A stretch of DNA of 64,000 nucleotides from Micromonospora marina (GCF_900091565.1 NZ_FMCV01000001.1:1-64000), one strand, 5' to 3'; shown: positions 20,812 through 30,966, numbered from the stretch's first letter. Numbers and translations are program-made. Notes: generated by a model not told the origin, from the letters alone.

Positions 20812-21900
20812 TCAGCGGCGGGACAGCTCGGTCTCGCCGGCCAGCCGGGCCGCGCGGTCCGCCTCGGCCAGCGCGTCGAGCACCCCGTCCAGCTCGCCGG
20901 CCAGCGCCAGGTCGAGGTTGTACGCGGTGTAACCGATGCGGTGGTCGGTGATCCGGTTCTGCGGGAAGTTGTAGGTGCGGATCCGCTCGGACCGGTCCAC
21001 GGTACGGACCTGCGCCTTGCGGGCGTCCGACGCCGCCGCGTCCGCCTGCTCCTGGGCAGCGGCCAGCAGCCGGGCGCGCAGGATACGCATGGCCTGCTCC
21101 CGGTTCTGCAACTGCGACTTCTCGTTCTGGCAGGAGACCACGATGCCGGTCGGCACGTGGGTGATCCGTACCGCCGAGTCGGTGGTGTTGACCGACTGCC
21201 CACCGGGGCCGGACGAGCGGAACACGTCGATGCGCAGCTCGTTCGGGTCGATGGTGACGTCCACGTCCTCCGCCTCGGGCAGCACCAGCACACCGGCGGC
21301 GCTGGTGTGGATCCGGCCCTGCGACTCGGTGACCGGGACGCGCTGCACCCGGTGCACGCCGCCCTCCCACTTGAGCCGGGACCAGACGCCGTTGCCGCCC
21401 TCCGGCACGCCCTTGCTCTTGATCGCCAGCGAGACGTCCTTGACGCCGCCGAGATCGGAGTCCTGCGCGTCGATCACCTCGGTGACCCAGCCGTGCCGCT
21501 CGGCGTACCGGGTGTACATCCGCAGCAGGTCACCGGCGAACAGCGCCGACTCCTCGCCGCCCTCGCCGGCCTTGATCTCCACGATCACGTCCTTGGCGTC
21601 GTGCGGGTCGCGCGGGATGAGTAGCTCCGCGAGCCGCTCCTCCAGCGCCGGCAGGGAGTCGGCGATGGTGTCCGCCTCGGCGGCGAAGGACGCGTCCTCG
21701 GCGCCCAGCTCCCGGGCGGCGGCCAGGTCGGCGCGGGCCTGCTCCAGTTCACCGGCCGCCTTGTGCAGCGGGACCAGTTCGGCGTACCGACGACCGACCC
21801 GCCGGGCGGTGCCCTGGTCGGCGTGGATGGCCGGGTCGGCCAGCCGCCGCTCCAGCTCGGCGTACTCGTCGAGGAGGGCGGCCAGGCGCTCACTGCTCAT
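20812..21900 (-). CDS. prfA: Peptide chain release factor 1
   Basis: RF1 ends translation at UAA and UAG. The codon-recognition tripeptide is PVT in [15 protein letters not shown] (PxT identifies RF1; RF2 has SPF), and the peptidyl-transferase motif is GGQ in [10 protein letters not shown]. At 362 residues it has the normal length. I chose the ATG at 21900, with AAGGAG about 10 bases upstream. It follows rpmE after a hairpin. Confidence 0.97.
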   Translation of the reverse strand: MSSERLAALLDEYAELERRLADPAIHADQGTARRVGRRYAELVPLHKAAGELEQARADLAAARELGAEDASFAAEADTIADSLPALEERLAELLIPRDPHDAKDVIVEIKAGEGGEESALFAGDLLRMYTRYAERHGWVTEVIDAQDSDLGGVKDVSLAIKSKGVPEGGNGVWSRLKWEGGVHRVQRVPVTESQGRIHTSAAGVLVLPEAEDVDVTIDPNELRIDVFRSSGPGGQSVNTTDSAVRITHVPTGIVVSCQNEKSQLQNREQAMRILRARLLAAAQEQADAAASDARKAQVRTVDRSERIRTYNFPQNRITDHRIGYTAYNLDLALAGELDGVLDALAEADRAARLAGETELSRR

Positions 21901-21938
21901 GCTGCGGATGCTCCTTGGAGATGGAACCGGCACAAACG

Positions 21939-21981
21939 GACGAACGCCCGCGTCCGGCAGAAGCCGGACACGGGCGTCGTC
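21939..21981 (-). terminator. Hairpin between rpmE and prfA
   Basis: Arms 21939-21957 and 21964-21981 pair over about 17 bp with one bulge and one mismatch, closing a six-base loop. It begins 7 bases after the rpmE stop. It probably reduces, rather than fully blocks, read-through from rpmE into prfA. Confidence 0.65.
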
Positions 21982-21988
21982 GACGGAG

Positions 21989-22213
21989 CTACTTGGCCTT
22001 CTTGGCCTGAACCTTGGCGTACTTCTGCTGGAACTTCGCGACCCGGCCGGCGGTGTCCAGCACGCGCTGCTTACCGGTGTAGAACGGGTGGCAGGCGCTG
22101 CAGGTCTCGACGCTGATGGCGCCGCCCTTGGCGGTGCTGCGGGTCGCGAAGGTGTTACCGCAGGAGCAGCGGACCTCGGTGGTCACGTACTCCGGGTGGA
22201 TGTTGGGCTTCAT
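21989..22213 (-). CDS. rpmE: 50S ribosomal protein L31, zinc type
   Basis: L31 (74 residues) bridges the two ribosomal subunits. The zinc ligands CSC and CSAC are all present, so it is the Cys-containing (C+) form, and HPFYTGKQ is typical. The C-terminus is Lys-rich. AAAGGA precedes the ATG at 22213. Zinc-free paralogues replace such proteins in zinc starvation in other actinobacteria; none is in this window. Confidence 0.97.
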   Translation of the reverse strand: MKPNIHPEYVTTEVRCSCGNTFATRSTAKGGAISVETCSACHPFYTGKQRVLDTAGRVAKFQQKYAKVQAKKAK

Positions 22214-22522
22214 GTCGCCTCGGTCCTTTCGTCGGTGGTCGCCGGGTCGCCGTCGGTGCGCCCCGTCGTCACGACGGGCTCGGGCGTGAACCGGAACCGG
22301 TGGCCGATTGACCAGTCTGCCACGGGCGTCTTCCACCCGGCACAGGAGGTCCGCCACCCCCAACGCCGGCCCACCCGTCAGCATTCCCGCCCCCACCCCA
22401 CCCACTCCCCACGCCCACCCCCTCCTTCGGCCCCGGCCCTGGAGCTGGCTCACGCTCGGCGCGATCATGAGGTGAGCGGTACGTTCTGCCCGACTGGGCG
22501 AAGGGTGTGCCCAGGTCGCGGG

Positions 22523-22579
22523 CGAGTGGAACGCAGTGGGTGCCATCGGGCCGTTTTCACACCCATGGCGCTCCACTCG
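22523..22579. repeat. Inverted repeat, 20-bp arms
   Basis: Arms at 22523-22542 (starting CGAGTGGAACGC) and 22560-22579 pair at 17 of 20 positions around a 17-base spacer containing a T-tract. No gene overlaps it. It may be a decayed palindromic element. Confidence 0.55.
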
Positions 22580-22711
22580 GGCGGGGAGCCGGGAGGGCGA
22601 TGACGCCGGGGACACCCGATGGGGCCGCTGGGGCGCTCGGGGCTGATGAGAGCTGGTCAGACTTACCGGACTGAGCCGGACGGCCCGCTGAGGTGACGGG
22701 CCCGCTGGGGT

Positions 22712-22750
22712 GGGCCGGGGCTCCTCCCCCAGGATGAGGAGCCCCGGCCC
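22712..22750 (-). terminator. Terminator after the phosphodiesterase gene
   Basis: A perfect 15-bp stem, GGGCCGGGGCTCCTC at 22712-22726 and its complement at 22736-22750, closes a 9-base loop. It lies directly after the stop codon at 22755. Confidence 0.8.
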
Positions 22751-22754
22751 CGGA

Positions 22755-25700
22755 TCAGGCCGCCGGAGCGAGGACCGCCGCGGCGGTGGTCACGGTCGCC
22801 TCGGCCTTGACGCCGTTCACGGTCACCGTGAGCAGGATCTGCACGCCGGGGCGCAACGCGGTGAGCTTGCCCGTGGCCGGGTCGAACCGGGCGGCGTGCC
22901 ACGGTCGTACGCCCGCCAGACCGCCGATGTGCAGGTTCGGCGAGCCGGACCAGTCGGCGCTGACCGGTGCCGCCACCGGCACCTGCCGGCCGCTGGGCTG
23001 GGTCAGCGTGGCCGTGACGCCCGCCGGCGCTCCCCGGCGCACCTGCGCGGGCGCGGTCAGGGCGAGCCGGTCGACGTGGGCGTGCATCTCCGCGGCCACC
23101 CACTTCGGCCCCTCGGCCAGCGGGTCACGGCGGGCCCGCTCGGCCTCCCCCGGCGTCACCGGGTCCACGCCGAACTCGGTCCAGCCGGTGAACCCGCCGA
23201 GTGAGGCCGGCGTGGACGGGTCCTTGCCCGAGTTGCCGTTGATCACGTACGGCACGCCGTCCACCCGGTCGGCGTGGAACGTGCCGACGTGGCCGTTGAC
23301 CATCAGCGCGCCCTTGCCGGTGCGGTGCTGGAAGTCCGCCAGCCACTGCTCGACCAGTGCCGCCTCCTTACGGTCGCCGAGCTGGCTGGCCCTGGCCGGG
23401 CTCGGGTCGCGCGGCGGGTGGTGGAAGAACACCGCCAACGAACCGACCGAGCGGTCGGCGGCGGCCTCGTCGAGCGTCCGGCGCAGCAGCTCCACCTGGT
23501 CGAACCCGCCTCCCCGCAGCGAGCCGGTGGCGGTGCTCAGCGTCAGGAACCGGGTGCCCCGGTGATCGAAGACGCGCGAGGTGTCCCCGAAGACGCTGCG
23601 GAAGTTGTCGATCGGCGCACCCATGATCTCGTGGTTGCCCGGCACGTAGTGGTACGGCACCTCGCCGCCCAGCTCCTCGTCCAGGAGGCGCTTGGCCAGC
23701 GCGAAGTCCGCCGGGTAGGCGGTGTCCACGAAGTCACCGTTGATGATCAAGAAGTCCGGCCGGGCGGCGCGGACCTCGCGCAGCGTACGGCGGGCCTGGG
23801 CGACCAGGTCGCTGTCCGGATCAGCGGCGACGAACTGGGCGTCGGAGAGCACCGCGAAGCGCCAGGGTGCCCCGTCCACTGTGCCGTCTCGCACCACCAC
23901 CCGGTCGGTGCGGTTTGGCTCCGGCGGCGCCTGCACGTCCGGCGGCACCCGGGCCACCAGGTCGTCGATCACCACCTCGCTGCGGTACTGCTCCGCCGGG
24001 TCGGTCTCGGCCACGTAGAACCGGCGCACCCGCACCGGGTACTGCACGCCCGGCGGCACGGCGAACTCGACGTACTTCCAGCCGGTCCAGTCCAGGTACG
24101 GGCCGCGCAGCACGAACTGGGTGTCCTGCGCGTCGTGCAGGTGCAGGCTGGGCCACTCACCGGTGCCGTTCGCCTTGATCCACATACCGAACGCCTGCGG
24201 CTGGCCGGGCACGTCGATCCAGGCGGGCGGGTCGGCGTACGCGGCCCGGGTGCCGGTGGACTGGCTGAAGTCGTACGACATCCGCAGCCCGCCGCCGGTG
24301 CGCCCCTCGGCCGGGGCGACCGACCCGGAGGCGCGGGCCTGGCTGAACCGCCAGGACGCGGCGTCGTCGAATCCGGCCACCGGAACGTCGGTGAGCCCGA
24401 CCGTCACCGGCAGGACCGTGCTGCGGTTGCCGACCCGCGCGGTGATCAGCGCCGAGCCGGTCGCGGCGAGCGCCTTGACGGACAGGTTGCCGTCGACGGT
24501 GGGGGTGACGGCGAGCAGGTCGCTGTCGTACTCCAGCTTCAGGTCGGCCGGCTCGATCGGCGCGGTGTTGCCCTCGGCGTCGTAGCCGACGACGCCGAAC
24601 AGGCCGCTGTCACCGGCCCGGTCCAGGCCGACCCGGTCGACGGTGCCGTCGATACGCGCCAGCGGGCCGAGCACCGTCAGCTCGATGGTGCCCCGGGCCC
24701 GGCCGCGGGCGGCGGTGACCGTGCTGCGGCCGGGGACGACGGCCCGGAACACGCCGTCGCCGTCGACCCGGCCGTGGGTGGCGTGCCAGCGCGGCTCGCC
24801 GGCGGCCGGGCCGTACGTCTCGTCGTATCCGGCGGCGGTGAGCCGGCGGGTGAGGCCGGGGAAGACCCGGTCCGGCCGGCCGCCGCGCACCGGCGCGACA
24901 CCGGGTGCGGCGGTCGGATCGCTGGCGGTCTCCAGCCAGTAGCCGGTGAGCCGGCCGCTGCCCTTCGGGGCGTAGACGGCGAGCCCGTTGGGCACCGGCC
25001 GCTCGCTGCCGTCGGAGGGGCTGTTCTCCACCTGGACCGTGGCCGCGCCCGGCTCCCGGGCGAGCAGCGTGGAGGAGCCGCCACCGTCGAGGTTGAGCGC
25101 GTTCGCGGCGCCCAGCTCGGCCATCATGCGGCCCATCTCGGTCTGCGTGACGCCCCGGCTGTCCACCTGCCGCCCGTCCACCGTCAGCATGATCATCTTG
25201 CGGCCGTCGGCGGAGAAGCCGACTGCCGTACGCGGAGCGAGCGACTGGTCGGCGATGCTCTGCACGACGCCGTCGCGGACCAGGACGTTGCCGCCGCCCA
25301 CCGCGGCGCGCAGGTCACCGCCGTCGGAGGCCCGTGGCCGCCAGGTCAGGTCCACCGCGTCGCCGGGTCGCAGCGCGGCGAGCGCGTCGGCACCGGCCTC
25401 GCGGCCGAGCAGCACGGTGCTCCCGGCCGGGATCGGCCCCTCGCCCGCCGTGGTGGCGACGCTCGCCACCCGGCCGCCGGTCAGCGTCACCTCGACCGTC
25501 CGGGCCGCCCCCTCCACCGCCCGCTGCCGGGTGTACGACCCCCAGAGCGGCGTGAACACGCCCACGCCGTCGCGCTGCACCATGTTGTTGAACTGGGTGA
25601 GCGCCACCGGCCCGGCGGGCAGCGCCGCGGTGCCCTCGAAGCCGACCTGGACGATCCGGCCGATGCCCTGGGCGCTGATCCCGACGGCGTTGGGGTGCCC

Positions 25701-26189
25701 GGCGACCGGCGACTGCACCAGCTCGCCGGAGCGGACGCCGACGCCCTGGGCGGCGCCGGAGTTGTTGATGTCGAAGAAGTCGCCGTTCACCGCCGCGACG
25801 GCACGGGACCGGTCCACCGCGGCGCGCAGCGGCTCGTCCTTGGTGACCTCGCCGGAGTTCACGTAGTCCACTGTGAGCCCGCCGGCCAGGTCGGCGGTGA
25901 GGGCGTCGGCGCGCAGCCAGCCGGCCGCGTCGTACCTGTCGAAGGAGGTCAGGTCGAGGCCGGGCGCGACCGGCCGGGTGGTCTTGGCGGTTTCCAGGCC
26001 GCCGGCCGGTTCGACACCGGCGAGCGCGACGGCGGAGTCGGGGCGGGACGAGGCGCGTGGCGCGTCCTCGGCGGCGGTGGCGGCCGGCGGCGCTGCCGTG
26101 GCGGCGGACGGCGGCGGCCCGGTGAGGGTCAGCAACGGCGTCAGCAGCAGGACGCCGGCGAGCTGGGCGGGTCGACTGCGGGTTCGCAT
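22755..26189 (-). CDS. Secreted phosphodiester glycosidase fused to a metallophosphoesterase
   Basis: This 1144-residue protein starts with a Sec signal peptide (about residues 1-33). The NAGPA-like phosphodiester glycosidase domain follows (AVNGDFF at about 132-138 and NLDGGGSST at about 366-374), then Ig-like/bacterial and carbohydrate-binding-like segments (about 500-745), then a calcineurin-type phosphoesterase (776-990) with GDFVD, GNHE (851), HHPP and GHVGTFHA. The first metal motif reads SDAQF where DxH is usual, so one His ligand is replaced by Gln. It probably acts on extracellular sugar phosphodiesters such as teichoic-acid-like polymers; this is inference. The gene stands alone with a terminator behind it. 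Confidence 0.85.
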   Translation of the reverse strand: MRTRSRPAQLAGVLLLTPLLTLTGPPPSAATAAPPAATAAEDAPRASSRPDSAVALAGVEPAGGLETAKTTRPVAPGLDLTSFDRYDAAGWLRADALTADLAGGLTVDYVNSGEVTKDEPLRAAVDRSRAVAAVNGDFFDINNSGAAQGVGVRSGELVQSPVAGHPNAVGISAQGIGRIVQVGFEGTAALPAGPVALTQFNNMVQRDGVGVFTPLWGSYTRQRAVEGAARTVEVTLTGGRVASVATTAGEGPIPAGSTVLLGREAGADALAALRPGDAVDLTWRPRASDGGDLRAAVGGGNVLVRDGVVQSIADQSLAPRTAVGFSADGRKMIMLTVDGRQVDSRGVTQTEMGRMMAELGAANALNLDGGGSSTLLAREPGAATVQVENSPSDGSERPVPNGLAVYAPKGSGRLTGYWLETASDPTAAPGVAPVRGGRPDRVFPGLTRRLTAAGYDETYGPAAGEPRWHATHGRVDGDGVFRAVVPGRSTVTAARGRARGTIELTVLGPLARIDGTVDRVGLDRAGDSGLFGVVGYDAEGNTAPIEPADLKLEYDSDLLAVTPTVDGNLSVKALAATGSALITARVGNRSTVLPVTVGLTDVPVAGFDDAASWRFSQARASGSVAPAEGRTGGGLRMSYDFSQSTGTRAAYADPPAWIDVPGQPQAFGMWIKANGTGEWPSLHLHDAQDTQFVLRGPYLDWTGWKYVEFAVPPGVQYPVRVRRFYVAETDPAEQYRSEVVIDDLVARVPPDVQAPPEPNRTDRVVVRDGTVDGAPWRFAVLSDAQFVAADPDSDLVAQARRTLREVRAARPDFLIINGDFVDTAYPADFALAKRLLDEELGGEVPYHYVPGNHEIMGAPIDNFRSVFGDTSRVFDHRGTRFLTLSTATGSLRGGGFDQVELLRRTLDEAAADRSVGSLAVFFHHPPRDPSPARASQLGDRKEAALVEQWLADFQHRTGKGALMVNGHVGTFHADRVDGVPYVINGNSGKDPSTPASLGGFTGWTEFGVDPVTPGEAERARRDPLAEGPKWVAAEMHAHVDRLALTAPAQVRRGAPAGVTATLTQPSGRQVPVAAPVSADWSGSPNLHIGGLAGVRPWHAARFDPATGKLTALRPGVQILLTVTVNGVKAEATVTTAAAVLAPAA

Positions 26190-26196
26190 GGACGAC

Positions 26197-26215
26197 AGTC
26201 AACCCGACGGTGAAC
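26197..26215 (-). promoter_or_regulatory. Possible PHO-box-like direct repeat
   Basis: On the minus strand GTTCACC (26209-26215) and GTTGACT (26197-26203) are 12 bases apart start to start. Streptomyces PhoP boxes are 11-base direct repeats of GTTCACC-like units, so spacing and second unit are not ideal. It lies just before the start of a phosphate-ester-cleaving gene. Confidence 0.25.
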
Positions 26216-26278
26216 AGAAGTTTCAATACCCACCGGCTTAACCGTAGAAAAACTTCACGGTCGCCGAACCGGTACGCG

Positions 26279-26313
26279 ACGAGGGGCACGGCCGATACGG
26301 CCGCGCCCCTCGT
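26279..26313 (-). terminator. Terminator after rho
   Basis: Arms 26279-26293 (ACGAGGGGCACGGCC) and 26299-26313 pair with one mismatch around a five-base loop. It begins 17 bases after the rho stop. Confidence 0.75.
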
Positions 26314-26330
26314 TCGCCGGATCCGTCAGC

Positions 26331-28412
26331 TCACTCGCCCGGAGTGGACTTCGCGATCTGCATCAGGAACTCGATGTTGGTGCGGGACTGCTTGAGCCGG
26401 TCCAGCAGGAGGTCGAGCGCCGCCTGCGAGTCCAGCGAGTGCAGCACCTTGCGGAGCTTGTGGATGATCGCCAGCTCCTCCGGCGCGAGCAGGACCTCCT
26501 CCTTGCGGGTGCCGGAGGGGTTGATGTCGATCGCCGGGAAGACCCGCTTGTCGGCGATCTTCCGGTCCAGCTTCAGCTCGGCGTTACCCGTGCCCTTGAA
26601 CTCCTCGAAGATGACCGTGTCCGCCATGGACCCGGTCTCCACCAGCGCGGTGGCGAGAATGGTAAGCGAGCCGCCGTTCTCGATGTTGCGCGCCGCACCG
26701 AGGAAGCGCTTGGGCGGGTAGAGCGCGGTGGAGTCGATACCACCCGACATGATCCGGCCGCTGGCCGGCGCCGCCAGGTTGTACGACCGCCCGAGCCGGG
26801 TCACCGAGTCGAGCAGCACGACCACGTCGTGCCCCAGCTCGACCAGGCGCTTCGCCCGCTCGATCGCCAGCTCGGCGACTGTGGTGTGGTCCTGCGGCGG
26901 ACGGTCGAACGTGGCCGCGATGACCTCGCCCTTCACCGACCGCTGCATGTCGGTGACCTCTTCCGGCCGCTCGTCGACCAGCACCACCATCAGGTGGCAC
27001 TCCGGGTTGTTGCGGGTGATCGCGTTCGCGATCGCCTGCAGCACCATCGTCTTACCGGCCTTCGGCGGCGACACGATGAGCGCCCGCTGGCCCTTGCCGA
27101 TCGGCATGACCAGGTCGATCACCCGGGTGGTGAGGATGTGCGGCTCGGTCTCCAGCCGCAGGCGCTCCTGCGGGTAGAGCGGCGTGAGCTTGTAGAACTC
27201 CGGCCGGCGCTTCGCCTCGTCCGGCTCCATCCCGTTGATGGTGTCCAGCCGGACCAGCGGGTTGTACTTGTCGCGCCGCTGCTCGCCGTCCCGCGCGGCC
27301 CGCACGGCACCGGTGATCGCGTCACCCCGGCGCAGGCCGTACTTCTTGATCTGGGACATCGAGACGTACACGTCGTTCGGGCCGGCCAGGTAGCCGGTGG
27401 TCCGGACGAAGGCGTAGTTGTCGAGCACGTCGATGATGCCGGCCACCGGGACGAGCACGTCGTCCTCGCCGACCTGCGGCTCGCGGCCGCCACCGCCGTC
27501 GCCCTCGCCCCGCTCGCCGCGACCGCGACGACGGTCCCGGAACCGGCTGCGCCGGCCCCGCCGGCCGCCGCCCTCGTCGTCGTCGCCGTCGTTGTCCCGC
27601 TCGGCGCGCTGACCACGGTCGTTGCGGTCGTTGCGGTCGCCGCCCCGGTCGCCGCGCTCGTTCCGGTCGTTGCGCTCGGCGCGCTCGCCCCGCTCGTTGC
27701 GGTCACCCCGGTCGTTGCGCTCGCCCCGCTCGTTGCGGTCACCCCGGTCGTTGCGGTCACCCCGGTCGTTGCGGTCACCCCGGTCGGCGCGCTCACCGCG
27801 CTCGTTGCGCTCGCCCCGGTCACCACCACGGTCGGCCCGCTCGCCGCCGCGGTCGGCCCGGTCAGCGCCGCGCTCACGACCCCGGCCCTCGTTGCGCTCA
27901 CCGCGCTCGGCCCGGTCGCCACGCTCGCCGGTCTCGGCGGGCGCCTCCTCGGCGCGCGTCGTCTCGGCCGGCCGCGCCTCGGTCGCCGGCGCCTCGGCCG
28001 GTCGCGCCTCGGTGGTCGTGGCGGCGGCCCGGCTGCGGCGACCGCGGGTGCGCCCCTCGGTCACCTCGGCGGCCGGCGCCTGCTCGGCGGGGCGTGCCTC
28101 GGCCCGCTCCTCACGGACCTCCGCGTGCACCTCCTCCCGGGCGGGAGCGGACGCAGCCGCCACCTCGGCTCGCGGTCGAGGGGTTCCGGCCGCGGCGCCG
28201 CCCTGCTGCCGCTCGGTGATGGCACTGATCAGCTCGCCCTTGCGCATGCGAGCGGTGCCCGAGATGCCGAGCGAAGCGGCCAGGCTCTGGAGCTCCGGCA
28301 GCAGCATCGCCGACAGACCGGTGCCGCTCCGCCGGCGGCGCGTGGGGGCGGCGGTGGTGGCATCGCCAGCGACGTTGGAAACATCCGACGTCATGTCGGT
28401 GGTGTCGCTCAA
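26331..28412 (-). CDS. rho: Transcription termination factor Rho
   Basis: Rho is a hexameric RNA helicase that ends transcription. An N-terminal Rho_N helical domain (MLLPELQSLAASLGI) is followed by a low-complexity insertion of some 250 residues, then the RNA-binding cold-shock-like domain and the ATPase core with Walker A PPKAGKTMVLQAIANAI and the DSVTRLGRSYN region. The insertion includes Arg/Asp/Asn/Glu/Gly repeats of RGDRNDRGDRNE type, encoded by an 18-bp tandem repeat. I chose the TTG at 28412 (693 residues), which has AAGGA just upstream. A leader of about 280 bases may allow autoregulation. Confidence 0.95.
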   Translation of the reverse strand: MSDTTDMTSDVSNVAGDATTAAPTRRRRSGTGLSAMLLPELQSLAASLGISGTARMRKGELISAITERQQGGAAAGTPRPRAEVAAASAPAREEVHAEVREERAEARPAEQAPAAEVTEGRTRGRRSRAAATTTEARPAEAPATEARPAETTRAEEAPAETGERGDRAERGERNEGRGRERGADRADRGGERADRGGDRGERNERGERADRGDRNDRGDRNDRGDRNERGERNDRGDRNERGERAERNDRNERGDRGGDRNDRNDRGQRAERDNDGDDDEGGGRRGRRSRFRDRRRGRGERGEGDGGGGREPQVGEDDVLVPVAGIIDVLDNYAFVRTTGYLAGPNDVYVSMSQIKKYGLRRGDAITGAVRAARDGEQRRDKYNPLVRLDTINGMEPDEAKRRPEFYKLTPLYPQERLRLETEPHILTTRVIDLVMPIGKGQRALIVSPPKAGKTMVLQAIANAITRNNPECHLMVVLVDERPEEVTDMQRSVKGEVIAATFDRPPQDHTTVAELAIERAKRLVELGHDVVVLLDSVTRLGRSYNLAAPASGRIMSGGIDSTALYPPKRFLGAARNIENGGSLTILATALVETGSMADTVIFEEFKGTGNAELKLDRKIADKRVFPAIDINPSGTRKEEVLLAPEELAIIHKLRKVLHSLDSQAALDLLLDRLKQSRTNIEFLMQIAKSTPGE
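27600..27860 (-). repeat. 18-bp tandem repeat inside rho
   Basis: Units resembling GTTGCGGTCACCCCGGTC (plus strand) recur about a dozen times, many exact, in frame with the rho gene. They encode the RND/ERG-rich disordered segment of Rho. Copy number may vary between strains. Confidence 0.75.
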
Positions 28413-28729
28413 TGGATTCCTTCCCTCGATAGGCCGGGGCTGCCCGGAGTCGTGGAACCAGGTGGCCGGGCGGCCTCGGTGCACCCGCCTCGCATGGACG
28501 CGTCGCGGGAGTCTGTGACACAGCAGCCGGTGGTTTCCCGACTCACCACCATCGGTGAGCAGGTCTCGCCGTCTGCGGCGACCTGTGGAAACTGCGGTGC
28601 GGCGTGGGCCTTGAGCAGGGGTGACGGGCTACCGCCGAGAGCTTCGGGGTGCGCCGAACCGCAGGAAGATCGCATGCTTCGCGGCTGTGCTAGGTCTAGA
28701 GCGTAATCGCCTCGTCCGACCTGCGGCAA
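28413..28729 (-). promoter_or_regulatory. Promoter and long leader of rho
   Basis: On the minus strand TTGCCG (28724-28729) and TACGCT (28700-28705) are 18 bases apart and would start transcription near 28693. This leaves a leader of about 280 bases before the TTG start. The leader can form several hairpins, for example around 28562-28590 (CAGGTCTCGCCG against CGGCGACCTG). There is no open frame I trust in it. Confidence 0.4.
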
Positions 28730-28748
28730 CAGGGCCCCGCTCGGCGTG

Positions 28749-29651
28749 TCAAACTCTACCCCGGATGACCCGGGCACCGCTGACATCTATCGGCAACTCC
28801 CACCGCCGCCAATCTGTTCCCGCCTGGAACCCCGCCGGAACCTCGGACAGGGCCAGCACGGTCGGACCCGCCCCACTGACCACAGCCGCCACATCCGCCA
28901 CACGAAGCGCGGCGACGAGTGCCGCCGTGCCCGGCATCCCCGGGGCCCGCTGGTCCTGGTGCAGCCGGTCGACGGTGGCGGGCAGCAGCAGCGCGGGATC
29001 GGCCGTCAACGCGTGTACCAGCAGGGCCGCCCGGCCCGCGTTCGACGCCGCGTCGGCGTGCGGCACGGTGGCCGGCAACGCCGCCCGGGCCACCGAGGTC
29101 AGGCCCCGCTCGGCGGGCACGAAGACGGTCGGCCGCACGGCCGTCGCCACCGGCAGCGAAACCGCCCGCGCGCCGCCCGGCTCGGTCCAGGCGATCGTGA
29201 AGCCACCGAGCAGGCAGGGGGCGACATTGTCCGGGTGCCCCTCCAGCTCGGCCGCCAGTCGCAGCGCGGCGTCGTCGTCCATCCGCCGGTCGCCGTCGGC
29301 CACCAGCGCGCGGGCCGCCAGCACCCCGGCCACGATGGCCGCCGACGACGAGCCGAGCCCGCGGGCCTGCGGGATGCGGTTGACGCACTCCAGCGCCAGG
29401 CCGGCCGGCTGCGCGCCGAGCGCGTCGAAAGCGGCCCGCATCGCGGTGACGATCAGGTGCCGCTCGTCCGACGGCAGCTCCCCCGCGCCCTCGCCGGTGA
29501 CCGACACCCGTACGCCGCCGTCCGTCACCTCGGCCGCGACGTCGTCGTGGCGGCCCAGGGCCAGCCCGAGCGCGTCGAAGCCGGGGCCCAGGTTGGCGCT
29601 GGTCGCGGGCACCCGGACCCGCACCGGGCCGGGGGTGAATGTGGTCGGCAC
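28749..29651 (-). CDS. thrB: Homoserine kinase
   Basis: This GHMP-family kinase phosphorylates homoserine, the step before threonine synthase. PATSANLGPGFDALGLAL is the N-terminal family motif and IPQARGLGSSSAAIVAG the ATP-binding loop. At 300 residues it has the usual length. The start is the GTG at 29651, preceded by TAGCAT six bases upstream, so it is probably leaderless. It is cut off from thrC by exporter genes, which explains its own promoter. Confidence 0.94.
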   Translation of the reverse strand: MPTTFTPGPVRVRVPATSANLGPGFDALGLALGRHDDVAAEVTDGGVRVSVTGEGAGELPSDERHLIVTAMRAAFDALGAQPAGLALECVNRIPQARGLGSSSAAIVAGVLAARALVADGDRRMDDDAALRLAAELEGHPDNVAPCLLGGFTIAWTEPGGARAVSLPVATAVRPTVFVPAERGLTSVARAALPATVPHADAASNAGRAALLVHALTADPALLLPATVDRLHQDQRAPGMPGTAALVAALRVADVAAVVSGAGPTVLALSEVPAGFQAGTDWRRWELPIDVSGARVIRGRV

Positions 29652-29657
29652 CGGCTC

Positions 29658-29663
29658 ATGCTA
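29658..29663 (-). promoter_or_regulatory. -10 element of thrB, leaderless
   Basis: TAGCAT on the minus strand lies exactly six bases before the GTG of thrB, and no ribosome binding site is present. Confidence 0.5.
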
Positions 29664-29715
29664 GGACGTCACCCCGACAGCCCGGCCGGACCGCCCGGAG
29701 CGTGGGACCGGCGCG

Positions 29716-30960
29716 TCAGCCGGCCCGCTCCGGGGCCGGCGCGTCGATCGGGTCGGTGAGCGAGAGCCGCCGGGTGGCGAACCGCCAGCCGATCGCGTAC
29801 ACGACGGTGACCAGGCCACATCCGGCCAGCACGGTGCGCTCGTCCACCCGGTCCACCACGAGCGCCACCACCAGCTGGCTCACCGCGATGGCGAGCGTCG
29901 CCAGCATCATGTCGGTGGCGAAGACCCGGCCGCGCAGCCGGTCCGGCACCTCGCCCTGCAACGCGTAGTTGGACAGCACCCAGTTGCTGCCGCCGCCCAG
30001 GTGGGCCAGGAACACCAGGACCAGCACCAGCGGGAACCAGGTCACCACCGAGGCGCCCAGATAGGCCAGGCCGTACATCGACATGGACAGCGCCAGGCCG
30101 GTGAGCAGCCAGGCCCGGTTGCTCAGCACCCGGCGCATCATGATCGGGCCGACCAGGGCGCCGGCACCGCGGGCGGCGAAGAGCAGTCCGGCGCCGACCG
30201 CGCCCACTCCGTACACCCCGGCGAGCAGCGGGAAGACGGTGAGCACGCCGTTGCCCAGCCCGACCGCCGACTTGACAGTGACCAACGCCAGCACGCGCGG
30301 GCGGTGGGCGATGTAGCGCAGTGCCTCGCGGATCGCCGCCCAGGTGCGCGGCACCGTCGCCGCCGGGTCGCGCGGCGCCTGCAGCGGCCGACGGATCAAC
30401 GCGGCCAGGCCCGCGGCGGCGACCAGGCCGACGGCGGCCACCCAGAAACTGGCGTACGGGCCGGCGGCGGCGCTCAGGATCCCGCCGAGCGAGGCGCCGA
30501 CCACTGTCATCGTGCCCCAGGCCGAGCCGGCCACCGCGTTACCGGCGGCCAGGTCCTCCGGGTCGACCACGTTCGGCAGCGCGGCCTGGGCGGCGGGCGA
30601 GTAGAACGCCTTCGCCACCGCCACCAGCGCGATCGCCGCCAGCGCCAGCCAGGCCGTGCCGGCGCTTCGCACGCCGAGCAGCAGCGACACCCCGGCCAGC
30701 GCACCCACGTTCGCCACCATCATCACCTTGCGGCGGTCGAACCGGTCGGCGACGGTCCCGGCGTACGGGAGCAGCAACGCGGTCGTGCCGGTGTCCACCG
30801 CCAGCACCAGCGCACCCCAGACGCCGCTGCCGGTCAGGTCGGGCAGCAGCACCAGCAGCGGCACCATGACGAACCAGTCCGCGCCGAAGACCACCAGCTC
30901 GGCGAGGAACAGATGGCGGAAGTCGCGGTTGCGGACGAGGACCGAGAGGGTGGGTGACAC
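29716..30960 (-). CDS. MFS transporter
   Basis: This 414-residue membrane protein has about 12 predicted helices and the loop motif GTVADRFDRRKVMM between helices 2 and 3. It resembles the MFS_3/enterobactin-exporter-like group of drug and siderophore exporters; the substrate is unknown. The GTG at 30960 follows TAGGGT by six bases, again leaderless. It is inserted between thrB and thrC together with the RND gene. Confidence 0.88.
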   Translation of the reverse strand: MSPTLSVLVRNRDFRHLFLAELVVFGADWFVMVPLLVLLPDLTGSGVWGALVLAVDTGTTALLLPYAGTVADRFDRRKVMMVANVGALAGVSLLLGVRSAGTAWLALAAIALVAVAKAFYSPAAQAALPNVVDPEDLAAGNAVAGSAWGTMTVVGASLGGILSAAAGPYASFWVAAVGLVAAAGLAALIRRPLQAPRDPAATVPRTWAAIREALRYIAHRPRVLALVTVKSAVGLGNGVLTVFPLLAGVYGVGAVGAGLLFAARGAGALVGPIMMRRVLSNRAWLLTGLALSMSMYGLAYLGASVVTWFPLVLVLVFLAHLGGGSNWVLSNYALQGEVPDRLRGRVFATDMMLATLAIAVSQLVVALVVDRVDERTVLAGCGLVTVVYAIGWRFATRRLSLTDPIDAPAPERAG

Positions 30961-30966
30961 GCGGGC

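Larger units (their letters stand above)
22214..22754. other. Long intergenic region without a gene
   Basis: These 541 bases separate rpmE from the next minus-strand gene. I see no coding region. They contain a C-rich stretch (about 22350-22440), an inverted repeat (22523-22579), a 12-base match (CGATCATGAGGT at 22462) to the region near 473, and a terminator (22712-22750). The rpmE promoter must lie in the first half but I cannot place it with confidence. Confidence 0.6.

Noticed and set aside
23274..26213. A very long plus-strand open frame opposite the phosphodiesterase gene (979 codons)
   Set aside because: High GC makes long frames opposite real genes. The translation is His/Arg/Gly-rich with no domain, and the minus strand has a clear signal peptide and enzyme motifs.
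27600..27860. A possible CRISPR-like array of 18-bp units
   Set aside because: Units are contiguous, without spacers, and encode the in-frame Rho insertion.
27622..28518. Plus-strand frame with SPRSLR-type repeats opposite rho
   Set aside because: It is the antisense reading of the rho tandem repeat.
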